Assembly (NCBI GenBank): GCA_014155875.1
Contig: JACEFZ010027095.1
Coordinates: 33,501 to 97,500, forward strand
Reading direction: 5' to 3'
Length of the DNA stretch: 64,000 nt
Source: Cepaea nemoralis
Lineage: Eukaryota; Mollusca; Gastropoda; Stylommatophora; Helicidae
The notes beneath the pieces are model-generated. The model was not told where the DNA came from and did not search any database. It was given only the letters and a program-made list of their open reading frames with translations. The translations under genes and the position numbers were made by a program. How positions within the stretch are numbered: position 1 is the stretch's first letter; the number at the start of each line of letters is the position of its first letter. Shown piece after piece: positions 45,592 through 59,297 of this stretch.

Positions 45592-45804
45592 CTCAGAGTC
45601 ACCCATCCACGGATAGCCGTTCAAGCTAGGACACAGATAAGTGAAATTAATACTTTCATGTAGTGTCTTTTGTGTATCTGTTAGTCTATTTTTGTTTGTT
45701 TGTTCTGTGCTGACGAAGGCTTTGGCCGCAACGTCCATTTTCATTTTTGTAGTCGTGCTTTGGTAAAGCTCACAATCTACTTCTCGTTTTTCAGTGATTC
45801 ATTT
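45592..45804 (+). mobile_element. Penelope-like element 3' end with 14-bp TSD
   Basis: Flanked by GTCACTCAGAGTTA at 45578-45591 and 45805-45818. It shares CTGACGAAGGCTTTGGCCGC and then AACGTCC, and AAGCTCACAATCTACTTCTC with the minus-strand element at 48142-49535, which carries a Penelope GIY-YIG domain. It is therefore a short 3' fragment of the same family. Confidence 0.8.
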
Positions 45805-46404
45805 GTCACTCAGAGTTAGAGCAAGGCGGACATATAATAAGATTGCACCAATTGTATCGGAACTCTACGCTGGCTGTTAAAAATAAGGATTGAGCACTTA
45901 CGAATATGCACCTAGTGCAGTGATGTCGGTTCTGGACTCAACTCAAGTCAACTCACCTCCACTCCATGGCACAAAGCCTGAGCTGAATTGTAGAGACCTT
46001 GTGTGGCCCAAGCAGCATGATCCACCTATCAGCCTAGTTTACTTCAGGGGAAAGAGGAAAGGCAACACCAAAACACCTGGAACAAGAAGCTGCCCGATCA
46101 GCAAAGCAATACTCTAACTGTCCGCTTGTCTGTCGGAGCTACGATCCTATAGTCGTTACCGACCAAGGCTTAGGGCCTGGTCTGCACTGCCATGCTATTT
46201 AATCTTTGGGTTGCATTTCTTCGTACTAGCAGTAGGTTTATACCCTCCCAGTTGTGCTTCTCCGACCGAAGACATTGGCGAATGTGGGGTGTCGGGGCTG
46301 GTGTGCTCTGCCAAACATTTACGCTAACAGAATGCAGGTAGTACGGCAGCTCAGTCATATCTTACTAAGGTCTGACTAGCCAGATGTCCTATATACAACT
46401 CATA

Positions 46405-46550
46405 AGACAACATTACCACTACTACCCCAACTACTACCATACCCATCTCCTTTACTACTACTACTATTACTACAGCATTCTCTACTACCATCCGCTTCAC
46501 GACTACCACCACCATCATTACTACCACAAAGACATTTACCTTCAATACCG
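46405..46550. repeat. Degenerate CTA/CCA trinucleotide repeat
   Basis: Imperfect runs of ACT, CTA and ACC triplets produce poly-Tyr and poly-Val frames. Confidence 0.8.
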
Positions 46551-46649
46551 CTATAACTTCCAGTAAAATGACAACGGAGGAACTGTGTTTTTCTGAGAGA
46601 GACGCGGTTGTGTTTTTCTAAAGAGGATGTGACCTATTGTGTAACCGTT

Positions 46650-46728
46650 GTGTGTGTGAGTGTGTGTGTGTGAGTGTGTGTGTGTGTGCGTGTGCGTGCG
46701 TGCGTGTGTGTGTGTGTGTGTGTGTGGA
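46650..46728. repeat. (GT)n microsatellite
   Basis: GT dinucleotides with GA and GC interruptions. Confidence 0.95.
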
Positions 46729-46744
46729 ATGTTTTCATAAGAAA

Positions 46745-47386
46745 CCACGAAGACATGTGGTGGATGATTGAGGGCAGCCCACAGATAGTTGTTGATTATG
46801 TTCTCAAGTATCGCAACGATAAGCAGAGGACCACTTTAAAAAGGGACAATGGCTACGATCACCGTCCTGCATGGTCACTTCCAGGAAGGAAAGCAATGGC
46901 AACTATCTTTTTAAAAGATGTCTAGTTTATCATGATTCGTCAAATCACAGAGTGTCACAAAACACTGAAATTGGCAAGATGAAATGTTCGTACTTTAAGC
47001 AGAGATGGAAAATTGGATAACATCAAACGAAGAAGATGGAAGAGAGAGTACTACAATCTTAGGAATGTGTGAGACGCGATGGAAACGGACAGAGATTGAG
47101 ACAGGGGAGGATTTTAAGATTGTATATTCTGAAGGTGAGGAAAGGCAAAGAGGTTTGGATCTAGAAAATTCAAAACCTGTTAAAGGATATTGAATAGTAT
47201 CAGACAAGGTCCTATTGGTGAAGTTTGGCATAAACGTAATTCAAATATATGCCCCGACAGTACAAAGCAGTGAAGATAGTGTAGATGAATTTTATAATGA
47301 AATGTAGAATGCTTTCAGGAAATGTAAAAAAAAATAATTCAGAAATAAACATCATAATGGGAGACTTTGATGCAAACGATCCAGCA
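46745..47386 (+). mobile_element. RTE-like LINE 5' end
   Basis: GGATGATTGAGGGCAGCCCA and the following CACAGATAGTTGTTGATTAT match the 5' region of the LINE at 22500. Translation then gives RWNVRTLSRDGKLDNIKR, LGMCETRWKRTEIETGEDFK and IIMGDFDAN. It breaks abruptly at 47386 into the inverted-duplication arm. Confidence 0.8.
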
Positions 47387-48148
47387 AATGCTCACAACTC
47401 GCGACCTCTGAATCGATGCAAGTTATTCTGTACCAAGCATGCCAGTCTTCACCTGTGCCAGCATGCTTTGTGAATCAGTTACAATGACATTATGCGTATA
47501 CAGTTTGTTCTATAATCAGCGGAAAGCTGCAGTAACCACCCCCACCTCAATTCTCAGACTTGAGATTGTGGTGTCATATGTCAAGCTCTACTTTACTAGT
47601 TGCATATCTTTTACAGGACGTAGCAGTCAACCCCAGCATTTTTGGCTGTTCGTGATTCCTGGACAATTTTACGTTCAGTAGTTTGCCATTGCTTTCTGAA
47701 CGACCAGCACCCATACCATTTCAAAATAAAACCAACGTAAGGCGGTCTGCTGCCAAATCGCCCACAGCTGTGTTTCAAACTGTGTCCGTAATCTCTGCGC
47801 CGCGGAGCCGGCCCTTCACTAGACATCGGCCAATTTAATGTGCTATAAATCTCCAGGCACTTTTTTTTGCCTCTTAACACAGAGCCACCCATATAGATAA
47901 TCACATCACCAGGACGAGAGTAGTCATGAATTAATTGCTGAATTTCAGCTTCCGTAGCGCCCAGTGGCCACTCCCTACACTCATAGTCCAATGTGATTAT
48001 AACCCCACATTCATTCATTCATTCATTCATTCATTCATTCATTCATTCATTCATTCACTAATGCATTCATTCAGTAGCATGTCCTTTGCAGAACCTCGCT
48101 CCCATAACACCCTTTAAAAAAAACTGCTCGATCATAAGCAATGAATGA
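47387..48148 (-). repeat. Inverted duplication, arm 2
   Basis: Minus-strand counterpart of 44566-45305: LINE tail, a longer (GAAT)n run (48008-48056) and an RNase H fragment reading ECREWPLGATEAEIQQLIHD then YMGGSVLRGKK. The SINE at 47600-47812 follows, then the Glu and Asp RNase H blocks. Confidence 0.9.
47600..47812 (-). mobile_element. SINE family B in the inverted RNase H copy
   Basis: The minus strand reads GCCGGCTCCGCGGCGCAGAG (tRNA-like A-box), GATTTGGCAGCAGACCGCCT, CAGAAAGCAATGGCAAACTA and a TCCTGTAAAAGATATGCAA tail. Flanks on the plus strand are ACTTTACTAG and CCTTCACTAG, the diverged target duplication. It is at the same site in the RNase H domain as the copy at 44847. Confidence 0.88.
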
Positions 48149-48210
48149 ATCACCAAAAAACGAGAAGTAGATTGTGAGCTTTACTAAAGCACGATTAAAA
48201 GAAACAAATT

Positions 48211-48237
48211 GGACGTTGCGGCCAAAGCCTTCGTCAG
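48211..48237 (-). ncRNA. Hammerhead-ribozyme-like core (degenerate)
   Basis: The minus strand reads CTGACGAAGGCTTTGGCCGC and then AACGTCC. CUGACGA matches the conserved CUGANGA, GGC/GCC can form stem II, and GCAAC replaces the conserved GAAAC. Penelope-like elements are known to carry minimal hammerhead motifs in their terminal repeats. The A-to-C change should impair cleavage. The same sequence is at 45710-45736 on the plus strand. Confidence 0.45.
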
Positions 48238-48532
48238 CACAGAACAAACAAACACAAACCTACACAACTACATGAAACACACTACATGGCAATATTAAGG
48301 GTAATTATCTGAATCTGTATCCTAGCTTGGAGTGACTGACGACTATCAGTGGATTGTATGAACCGGATGCATGGTCAACGGGTCAAAGGTAAATACCGTC
48401 AGAAGCTCAGGTATTGGCTAAACAACTCGGCGGGAAGGGGGTGGGGGTGGAGAGGCGTCCATGTGGGCACATGTTAAAAATTAGGATTGGCGAATATGTC
48501 ACGTACGCACTTCGCAATTGGCAATTTTTCGT

Positions 48533-48712
48533 TCCGCGCTCGAAACACAGCTGCAGAAGATTTCATTGCGTTGGTCCTCACAGAGGGGCATGAGTATGTG
48601 TCCTAAGAAAACGATTGCAAACCACCGAACGCAAACCTGCCAAGAAATCCTAAACAGCAAAAATGATGCTGGTGTTAACTGCGACGTCCTGCAAAGGACA
48701 CGCAACTACCTT
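48533..48712 (+). mobile_element. SINE family B
   Basis: Contains GCGCTCGAAACACAGCTGCA (B-box remnant), then CGATTGCAAACCACCGAACG, CTGCCAAGAAATCCTAAACA and ACTGCGACGTCCTGCAAAGG. It is inserted in the 3' part of the Penelope-like element, in opposite orientation. Confidence 0.75.
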
Positions 48713-48724
48713 ATTAGTGGACTA

Positions 48725-49535
48725 TATAACTGGGGGTGGGGTGGGAGGGGTGGGGTTTGGAAGTTAAATGAAACTGTTGGACATTGAGGCCGTGAGGGGA
48801 GAATGAACCCAACTGGAAGATGAGACGGTTTTCCAATGTTTTACGATCCCGTTCGTGGGATACGCACGATTTGATCGCCGTGACCTGTATGTCAGCCACG
48901 CCGCAGTGGTCAGGACTGTTGAAGTGCATGGAAACTGGTTTCTGGGCGCCACTGTTTATTTCAGAAAGGTGTTGCCTAAATCTGTCAGCAAGACGTAAAC
49001 CTATTAACCCGATATATATCTCACGTCACAGCGTGTGCAAGTAATCGCATAGATGACATTGCGACTCGCACATGAGAAACCCTCACGGATGTGGAAAGTC
49101 GTCTTAGTGAATACCAGACTCTGGGTTTGAAGTACGTGTGGGCAGGTCTTGCAACGCGATCAAAGACAAGCCACCGTGCCAGGAAAAGACTTGTGAGGTT
49201 GGGGTAGACTGTTATGGATCAGCACATCCCTGAGGTTACGATCCCGCCTGTACGCCACTGGGGGAGGGGGGGGGGGCTCTGAGAAGACATCGCGAGTGGT
49301 CGGGCCCGCCTGGAGAATGGATAGATGTCTCAGGAGGATGTTCTTAGCAGCAATATTGTGGGGATGGTGGGTTAGTGAGAGGACAGGTCTATTATTTCGT
49401 GGTTTCGGCCTGGAGGAGAGAGCCTCAGCACGACTGATAGGCTGGCAGCGGAGAAGAGCTGTGGACAGAACATTCTCAGGATAGCCTCGAAGGCGAAATA
49501 AATCCATCATTTCGTGGGCTTTTTGATGGTGACAT
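48725..49535 (-). pseudogene. Penelope-like element linker and GIY-YIG endonuclease
   Basis: Minus strand: AHEMMDLFRLRGYPENVLST, KNILLRHLSILQAG and AYRRDRNLRDVLIHN, the conserved linker between RT and endonuclease. One frameshift near 49165 leads to RCKTCPHV, SLVFTKTTFHIREGFSCASR and NVIYAITCTRCDVRYI. After a 2-base slip come YIGLIGLRLADRFRQHLSEI, KPVSMHFNSPDHC and ERDRKTLENRLIFQLGS. These are the GIY-YIG nuclease motifs (IYAITC, YIG, R of GLRLADRF, HF, E). A G-rich expansion at 49261-49277 adds a poly-Pro run. Two slips make it non-functional. Confidence 0.88.
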
Positions 49536-49539
49536 ACGG

Positions 49540-52500
49540 TAACTTAAAGTGTAACCATAAATAACAGCAAAACAACTCGTTGGTCCAGAGGAAAACCATT
49601 TGACAATTCCAAAAGCATTGATAACTCGAAGACGGCTGACGTGCCCATTCCAGATATTTATTTCCAGTGAACAGCTTGTGCTTCATATGCATAAAAAGAT
49701 TAATAATACAAATAATGATCAGAATACCGTTCCTGTACATCCAGAAGGATCGGTATCATAATAATAACTATAGTCACACACAGCTTAACCCAGTATGCAA
49801 ATCTTACGACAATGTCTTATCAGCTAACGTCAGCCTCACTGCTTCTGATCCGTTGACCGTTCTGTCACCTTGGCCATTCTCGCCGAGTTAGTGCTAATTT
49901 ATTGTTTTCATGGCCTGTGGTTGGTCCTGACTGAGAAGAATAATGCTTTAACGATTTAACTCTTCTATCAAGTCGTTCCTAGCTATCACTGCCATCTCCT
50001 TAAGTTTTCTGGATAATATCTCTCTGTAAGCAAACTCATGCCGCCAGCCCAAGCTCTGTTGTTGCTAAACTATCGCTGTGACGTTTCTACCTTCTCACGT
50101 CACACTTGGCGACTTTTTCTATGTCTTGTTTTGAGATTACTTCTCATATTCTTTTTGACTTATCCATTACGACATTCATTCTGAGTCGCTACTTGGCAGT
50201 ATGCCCCCCCCCCTTTGAAAATGGTGTAACCATTTTATAGTCCAGTCGGTTTATATAACCTGACATGTAGCAGTTCAAAATCAATGAGTCATATTTTCCC
50301 CCCATATATTCTATGTATATAACCTATTTCCACTACTGTGCTAATATGATGGTATGGTCTATTAATCACACACAGAATCTCATTTAACAAATTATTATTA
50401 TATTACGGGCACACACTCCTTTCTACACCCCCGGTAGACGTCGTGTAGCATCAGCCTATGGTAGGGCTGTGCTAACTAGTCTTTGTGTACCTTCCCTAAG
50501 TACACCACCGCTCACTCTGTACGTAAATTCGTAGTACTAATAATATCACTCTGTACTCACACAGTCACTCTATAAGAAACTTAGTAGTGAGGGGGGAGGG
50601 GGTTATTACATCTACTCCATCGAATATATAACAAATAGTCGTAGAATGTTCCTGGAAATAGTGTTAAACATACGTATAAATACACAAATGAGTGATACAC
50701 AATAAGTGACACCTATTAGATGCTAGACGCATAGGCTGGTGAAACGCAGACGGATGATTACATTGAAATAAAAACCACTGACATCGACATGCCCATGTAA
50801 TACAATACCGTGCGCATAATATAAACTGACAGAGACCATCTAGATAGAAGATTTTTAACGTGAGAATTACAATAATACCATATATCCGAAGAAACCAAAT
50901 ATCATATGTAACAGTAAAGAGAAAACAGGAAAAAGAACAAATATAAAATGAATAATGTACACAGATCTGACGATAGACAATTTGACACAGTGTATATTGC
51001 CGGGACGACCCAATGTCCAACAAACGCAAAAACAAGCTGACTCGTCAGCTGCCTCCCAACAACATATAATGTGCACCCAGAAAAATTACCTTTGCCCTGT
51101 CTCACGCACTCCGCGAAACAACACAAAAATATCCTACTTCTCACGAATACTGGACCACATACGAATAATTGAGTAACGCACAAAAACAATACTTAGGACG
51201 ATGAGAGCAACAGAAACAAAAAAAAATGGCCGACACCAATGCGATGATAGACTCTCTGTCACAAAATGCCTGGAGGATGCGACCAGGAGATATATAATTT
51301 GCCAGGATAAGGAAGTCTTATTCAGCCGCGCAGACGCAGTGACCTAGCTAGAAGCTGAGAGAACTGATGGTTGTCTGGCCGGCTTGGCGAGAAGTTCTGT
51401 GTGGCTGCAGTCAGATGGAGAAATGGAGCCAGTGTTTACTAAAGTTTAAAGACGTTGACATCGAGTCCATAAGTTGGACGAGGTTCCATACTTCTAACTG
51501 CATTGCCAAATGAAAAGGTAAGAGTGCTACCTTTCTTAGATCAGTTGGTGTCGGAATTTCAGACACCCGAGATTGTCGATTGCATGAAGCCATATTCGCG
51601 CGTAGGTAGGGAGTGGGCCTGTAAATTGCTGCAACAAGTAGGTCTGTTAACATGACCCAATTTTCTGGCCTGCTTCCAACCGTCTGTACTGCAGTGAAAA
51701 GTACAGGTATTGAATGCTAGTCTCACCGTCAGAACCGGCTGGGGGAAAATAGGAGTGGCCTGAGTGTTGGTGATTTGACTTGCACTACTGGGCCGCCTTT
51801 GAACTCCGGCGTAAGTGCACACAACCGGAAGTCGGTGAAGGCGTAACGAAACCCTACCGAGTGGGGTATCCTCCGACTCGGCCGGTCAAGTCGAATCTCA
51901 TGGGAATGTCCGCGGTCGAATCGACGGGCATTTGAGCGATCCCGCGTGTGTCGAAGTTTGCATCTTTTGGCGGGGCGACTGCTGGTTTTTCTTTGCTTTC
52001 CTCATACACTTTATGTTCAAGGTCTCCTTAACGGACTACCATCCTAATCTATAGTGGGTTCCTGTGAGGAGAACAACGGGGAGAGGAAAGAAAGAGAAAT
52101 GATGCTACAGACATGTGATGGTTGCAGGGGAGATGAACTGGGGAAAGCAGGGCCACCTGGGAAGAGCTGGAGGGGGGTTTTTGCAACGGCCCTCCTTCAG
52201 GGCCATCTTGCCTATGGGTACTGTAGACCCTCTAACCATGTATGTCATTAGATGACTCTCACTGGGGAACTGGGGAACAGACACTCATGACCAATTACCG
52301 TGGGTTCACACTATCCCCAGTCCAGGGAAACAGATGGTCTATTCAGCTGCTTGTCGGGACCCAGACCTTATTCTTCCTCTGACCCTGAGGCATGGCCTGT
52401 GATTGAACCACCGCCCATCTTAGGGAGGTGATTCACTCTCTGAGTACCATGATGATGTCTATCCCCATATGGTGGGTCATAATCGTGTGATTCTCACAGA

Positions 52501-53365
52501 AGGTTGTCTTTGTCATTTTGCCAGATTCTACCTTCCGGAGAGGAGTGATGGACAGTCAGTAAAACCATCGTTCTGTGTCAACATCAGCAGTCTGGACAGA
52601 CCAGCTAACGTGAGGTGATCCTACTGCCCACCACCCGGTCAGTCATATATGTCCTCAGGGCAGATCCAGGATAGGTCATCCACCATTCAAAACGAAGGCT
52701 GCTGGGCAAGTGTGGTTTGTGTAATCGTCCAGCTGTGCCACACTAGTTCACACGGATTATATTCTTGATTGTGAATATAGCTACAGACTTTAGGCTATTG
52801 GGACTTTAACCAGGAACAATGTTCTAATGTAAATTTAGCACTGAACATTGTGCTTTGATATACTGTAATTCAGAAACTGTGCTACTATAATTATGGACCT
52901 ATGAGTAAGGTATCTAACTGATGGGATGTGAATGGAAATTCAGAGTATCATTTGGACACATGCTCTGGTGTTCCACTGTCATTAGCCTGATCTGCTTTCA
53001 ACTCGAAGGAGGTGATATCTGGTCGAAGACTGAGGACCTGCTACGAGAGACACGAGCTAAGTGACATTCGTATGTGGTGTGATGCATTGACATGTGTACC
53101 ATGAAGACATCCTTCAAATGGCAGCCTCAACTAACTATGTCTTGTAGCAAGTAGCTCACACCAGACATATCTGCACTACAACCACATTTTCTTCTCTTCC
53201 TTTGTACAATACACTTTTGTTATTGGGTTTGTAGATGCCAGAGTTGCGTCATTTGTACAGGACGATGTTTGAAAGGGTAACATCCCTTGGTCTGTTGAGA
53301 GAGATATGTATCCGAGGCTGGTGGGGTCGTAGACTGAAAGTGTCCAGTCCCAGATCTGAAGTCAT
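49540..53365. other. No recognised gene
   Basis: Mixed composition with poly-C at 50203-50213 and poly-G at 50589-50599. Frames on the minus strand at 50664-51189 are Cys/Phe-rich and look like chance frames. 51840-53360 is GC-richer, with promoter- or LTR-like compositional features but no paired termini. Nothing could be assigned. Confidence 0.4.
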
Positions 53366-53367
53366 CC

Positions 53368-55790
<2,423 letters not shown>

Positions 55791-55791
55791 G

Positions 55792-55840
55792 GTGCCTTTC
55801 CTTTCTTCGTGTAATGTGCTGCTCTTATCAGTATCAGTAT
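55792..55840 (-). mobile_element. Short LINE fragment
   Basis: GTGCCTTTCCTTTCTTCGTG and the following TAATGTGCTGCTCTTATCAG match 33719-33762, the region upstream of the RT of the RNase-H-bearing LINE. TATCAGTATACAG repeats follow to 55870. Confidence 0.6.
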
Positions 55841-55861
55841 ACAGTATCAGTATACAGTATT

Positions 55862-58440
55862 ATCAGTATACATTTCCAATTCCCTCAACTGTTCCCGTAG
55901 AAGTGATCTCGAGACAGTAGGGATAGAATGTGTTTGGTTAGAGGTGAAGCCAGCCCGCCAACAACCGTTTCTCATTGGATACCTATATAGGAATCCTTGT
56001 GCCGGGTACAGTTGGTATGACTGCTTCACTACAATGATGGATAGAGTGTTTACAGCAGGTAGAGAAGTTATGATACTAGGTGACTTCAACATAGATATTA
56101 GTAAATCCAACCAGACATGGGACGACATCATTCTTTCTTACAATTTCAAACAACTAATAAACCGTACCACAAGAGTTACTGACACATCCTCAACTATAAT
56201 TGATCATATATATGTTACTTGTCCAGATAATATTATTGAACGTTCTGTTCCTGTTAGTACAGTTAGTGACCACTACCCTGTATGTTGTACATGGTCAAGA
56301 ATTGGGTTCAAATCTCTTAAACATAAACATGTAAGTATCAAATTTAGAAATTTTAAAGCATTCAACCAAGATCTATTTTTGCAAGCCTTAAGAAAAGCAG
56401 CCCTTGATCACGTTTACCAACTTCCTGACCCGGACGATGCATTAGCTTTCTGGACGAAGACAGTCTACAATGTGTTCGATAAACACGTGCCAATCAAAGA
56501 AGTTCGAGTCAAAAATCAACATAAATCCCCATGGGTCACTAGTGAAGTTCTGGAAATTATGAGAGAGCGAGATACAGCACACAAAAATAAAGACTTCATC
56601 AATTACCGCAAACTAAGGAATAAAATTAAATATGAAATTCATAGGATAAAAAAAGACCATTTTAAAAATTTGATTGTAGATAATTCAAACAGTACAAATA
56701 TATGGAAGGCTATTAACTTGCTAACCAATAAGAAACGCCCTACAGAATCAGCAATACCAAATTCTATAACATGCGATGAATTCAGTTGGTTCTTTCAATC
56801 AGAAATAGAAAATTTAAAGTCTTCAATACCAGACTCATCGTGTAATTTAAGTTCACTGGCATCATTCTGTGAGGAGAAGTGCATCAGAAATATTCCCGCT
56901 GAGATTCCTTTAAAGTCTGTTGCAGAAGTTTATAAATATCTCTTAAACCTCAAATCAACAAACTCACACGGCCTAGATGGTATCAGTATTAGAATTCTTC
57001 GTTGTGCTGCACCAGTCATTAGTGAGTCCTTATCGTTCATATATAACCAGTGCCTGGCCAAAAACTACTTTCCATCTGCATTCAAAATTGCTAAAGTGTT
57101 TCCGCTAATTAAAAATGGCTCAATCGATAATAGCATTTTGGGTAATTATAGACCTATTTCCTTACTATCGTCGCTATCAAAACCACTAGAAAAACACATT
57201 CATAAAATAACTTTACACCATTTAATTAACAACGATCTAATAATTAACAGTCAATCTCAATATTCTTGCCATAGTGCTCTAACAAAAATGACCGATAACT
57301 GGCACTTAAACATCAACAACGGTGGAATTTGTGGAGCGGTGTTTGTAGACTTTAAAAAAGCTTTTGATATGGTAGATCACGATATTTTAATTAGGAAACT
57401 AAAACAAATGAAGATAAGCACCAACATGGTGAACATAATTACGTCATTTCTATCCGACAGACAAGTCGTGTCCTTCAACAACTGTCTATCAAGACCCACA
57501 CATCTTAATATTGGTGTGCCTCAGGGCTCAATACTAGGTCCGCTGCTTTTTGCAGTTTATATTAATGATCTTCCTTTATATATCAATACAACTTGTGATC
57601 TATTTGCAGACGACTGTACTATATATACTAGTCAAGAAAACCGTAGTGAATTAGAGAATTCTTTACAAAAGTAACTCGATAATCTTACTAGATGGAGCAA
57701 TGAAAACCGCATGCAAATTAACATCGACAAAACCAAATCCATGCTAATAGCGACCAGACAAAAACTACAGACACTAGCCATAACTGGATCACCGCTCGAA
57801 CTCCGCATGGGCACGTTACCTATAGTTAATGTGAATGAACATAAAACACTAGGTCTTTTAATTGACAGCCATTTGAGCTGGAGCTCTCATGTTCACGTTC
57901 TTACCAAGAAAATAGCACAAAAAGTTTACCAACTTGCTAAAATTCAGCACTTCCTGGACGAAAGCACACGAAAAATATTCTATACATGCTATATCCAATC
58001 CCATCTCGATTACTGTTCCACAGTTTGGGATGGTTGCCCTAAATCTAATTTAAAACGACTATGTTCTCTACAAAACCGCGCTATTCGTCTGGTTTCTGGC
58101 ATAAAGCACGTTGAAAGTAATAATTTGTACAGTCATCTAAGACTTCTACCACTTCAAAAGCGCTTCCTTTTCAACAAAGCCAAATTAGTGAAAAAAATTA
58201 TATCTCAAAATACCCCAGAGTATCTTCTGCCGCTGATTCAATCTAATGCAATGAACAGCAAGCGCCTAAATTTGTTACATGTCTCAAAGCCTTGATTGGA
58301 CCTATACAAAACATGTTTCGCCTATTCTGGTGCGCACTTATGGAATGATCTACCTCCAGATCTGAAAACTCCAATGAGTCCCTACACATTTAACCGAAAA
58401 CTCTTTCAATACTTAATCCATACCGACTATATGCCACCAT
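55862..58440 (+). pseudogene. CR1/Jockey-like LINE endonuclease-RT protein with two in-frame stops
   Basis: A single frame encodes SRRSDLETVGIECVWLE, PFLIGYLYRNPCAGYSW, MILGDFNIDIS, IIDHIYVT and VSDHYPV (endonuclease). The RT follows: NSHGLDGISIRIL, FKIAKVFPLIKNG, NYRPISLLSSLSKPLEK, VFVDFKKAFDMVDHDIL (motif A), GVPQGSILGPLLFAVYINDL (motif B) and CDLFADDCTIYTS (motif C, FADD). The C-terminal region has LGLLIDSHLSWSSHV, SHLDYCSTVWDGC and LQNRAIRLVSG. A TAA at 57672 and a TGA at 58293 are the only stops, each one substitution from a sense codon. No RNase H follows. The N-terminal endonuclease start and any first ORF are missing. Confidence 0.92.
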
Positions 58441-58445
58441 AATTC
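55862..58445 (+). mobile_element. CR1/Jockey-like LINE, 5'-truncated, well preserved
   Basis: Begins within the endonuclease domain after TATACAGTA repeats and runs to the end of the protein at 58440, then an AT-rich 3' part. A single frame is retained for 2.58 kb with only two stops. Its C-terminal end (QYLIHTDYMPP) is shared by the fragment at 13075-13494. Confidence 0.9.
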
Positions 58446-58528
58446 ATTTACTGGTATAATTGTTCATTATAATCGTTCATTATAATTGTTTAACTATAAT
58501 TATTCACTATATATGTGTGTGCGTGTGG

Positions 58529-58537
<9 letters not shown>

Positions 58538-58613
<76 letters not shown>
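58538..58613. repeat. (GA)n microsatellite with GT-rich flank
   Basis: About 38 GA units, followed to 58935 by mixed GT/GA/GC dinucleotides. Confidence 0.95.
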
Positions 58614-58615
<2 letters not shown>

Positions 58616-58944
58616 TGGGTGTCAGAGAGAGAGTGGGAGAGTGAATGTGTGTGTGCGCACGTGCGTGCGTGCGTGTGTATGGAGAGAGTGATTGAGCGAG
58701 AAATGGTAGGGGAATGTGTCAGTGCATGCCATGCATTCGTACGTGTATGTGTGAGAGTGAGTGAGGGAGTGTGTGCGTGCGTGCATGCGTTCATGCGTAT
58801 GTATATGTGTGAGAGAGTGTGATTGAGAAAGTGAGTGTGTGTGTGTGAAGGATTGTGTGTGAGAGAGTAAGACAGTTCGAGAGTTGATGTGTTAGTGTGT
58901 GTGTGTGTGAGCGCGCGCATGCGTGTGAGTGTGTGTATATGAAA

Positions 58945-58945
58945 G

Positions 58946-59019
<74 letters not shown>
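58945..59019. repeat. (GA)n microsatellite
   Basis: About 36 GA units. The Ser-Leu repeat frames on the other strand are its translation. A GT-rich stretch with short GT runs continues at 59150-59262. Confidence 0.95.
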
Positions 59020-59020
<1 letters not shown>

Positions 59021-59297
59021 GAGCAGATGCATGTACACGCATGTTATGTAACACGCGAATCCATATGTTTGTGTATTCTCATCTGTCATATTATCAGTTA
59101 AATACCATTTGATTTTATCATGTATAATATAAACTTATGTACATTACTGTAGTTTGAGTGAGAGAGTCAGTGAGTGTGATTGAGAGACAGAATGAGTGAG
59201 CGTGAGAGTGAATGTGTGTGTGTGTGTGTGTGTGCCTTCTCTGTGTGTATCTCTGTGTGTGGGAGCATCACTATGTTTACGTCACATACTTTTTATG

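Larger units (their letters stand above)
44650..46080 (+). pseudogene. RNase H domain and C-terminus of LINE with nested insertions
   Basis: Starts CREWPLGATE-like (KEWPLGATEAEIQQLIHDYS), then VIIYTGGSVLRGK, where the first catalytic Asp of TDGS is now Gly. A SINE (44847-45079) interrupts it. The domain resumes with TTISSLRMEVEEVTAAFRCV (Glu), VIVTDSQSMLAQVKTGMLRT (Asp) and FSLGHLGVIEN (His-containing GH block). A 67-bp tandem duplication follows. A Penelope-type fragment is inserted at 45592-45804, and the C-terminal end continues with RARRTYNKIAPIVSELYAG. Stops and shifts are numerous. Confidence 0.82.
48142..49535 (-). mobile_element. Penelope-like retroelement, 5'-truncated
   Basis: The minus-strand order is the RT-endonuclease linker, zinc-binding CKTC, GIY-YIG endonuclease, then a 3' region with a hammerhead-like motif. 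A family B SINE sits in the 3' non-coding part (48533-48712). The RT itself is missing. Confidence 0.85.
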
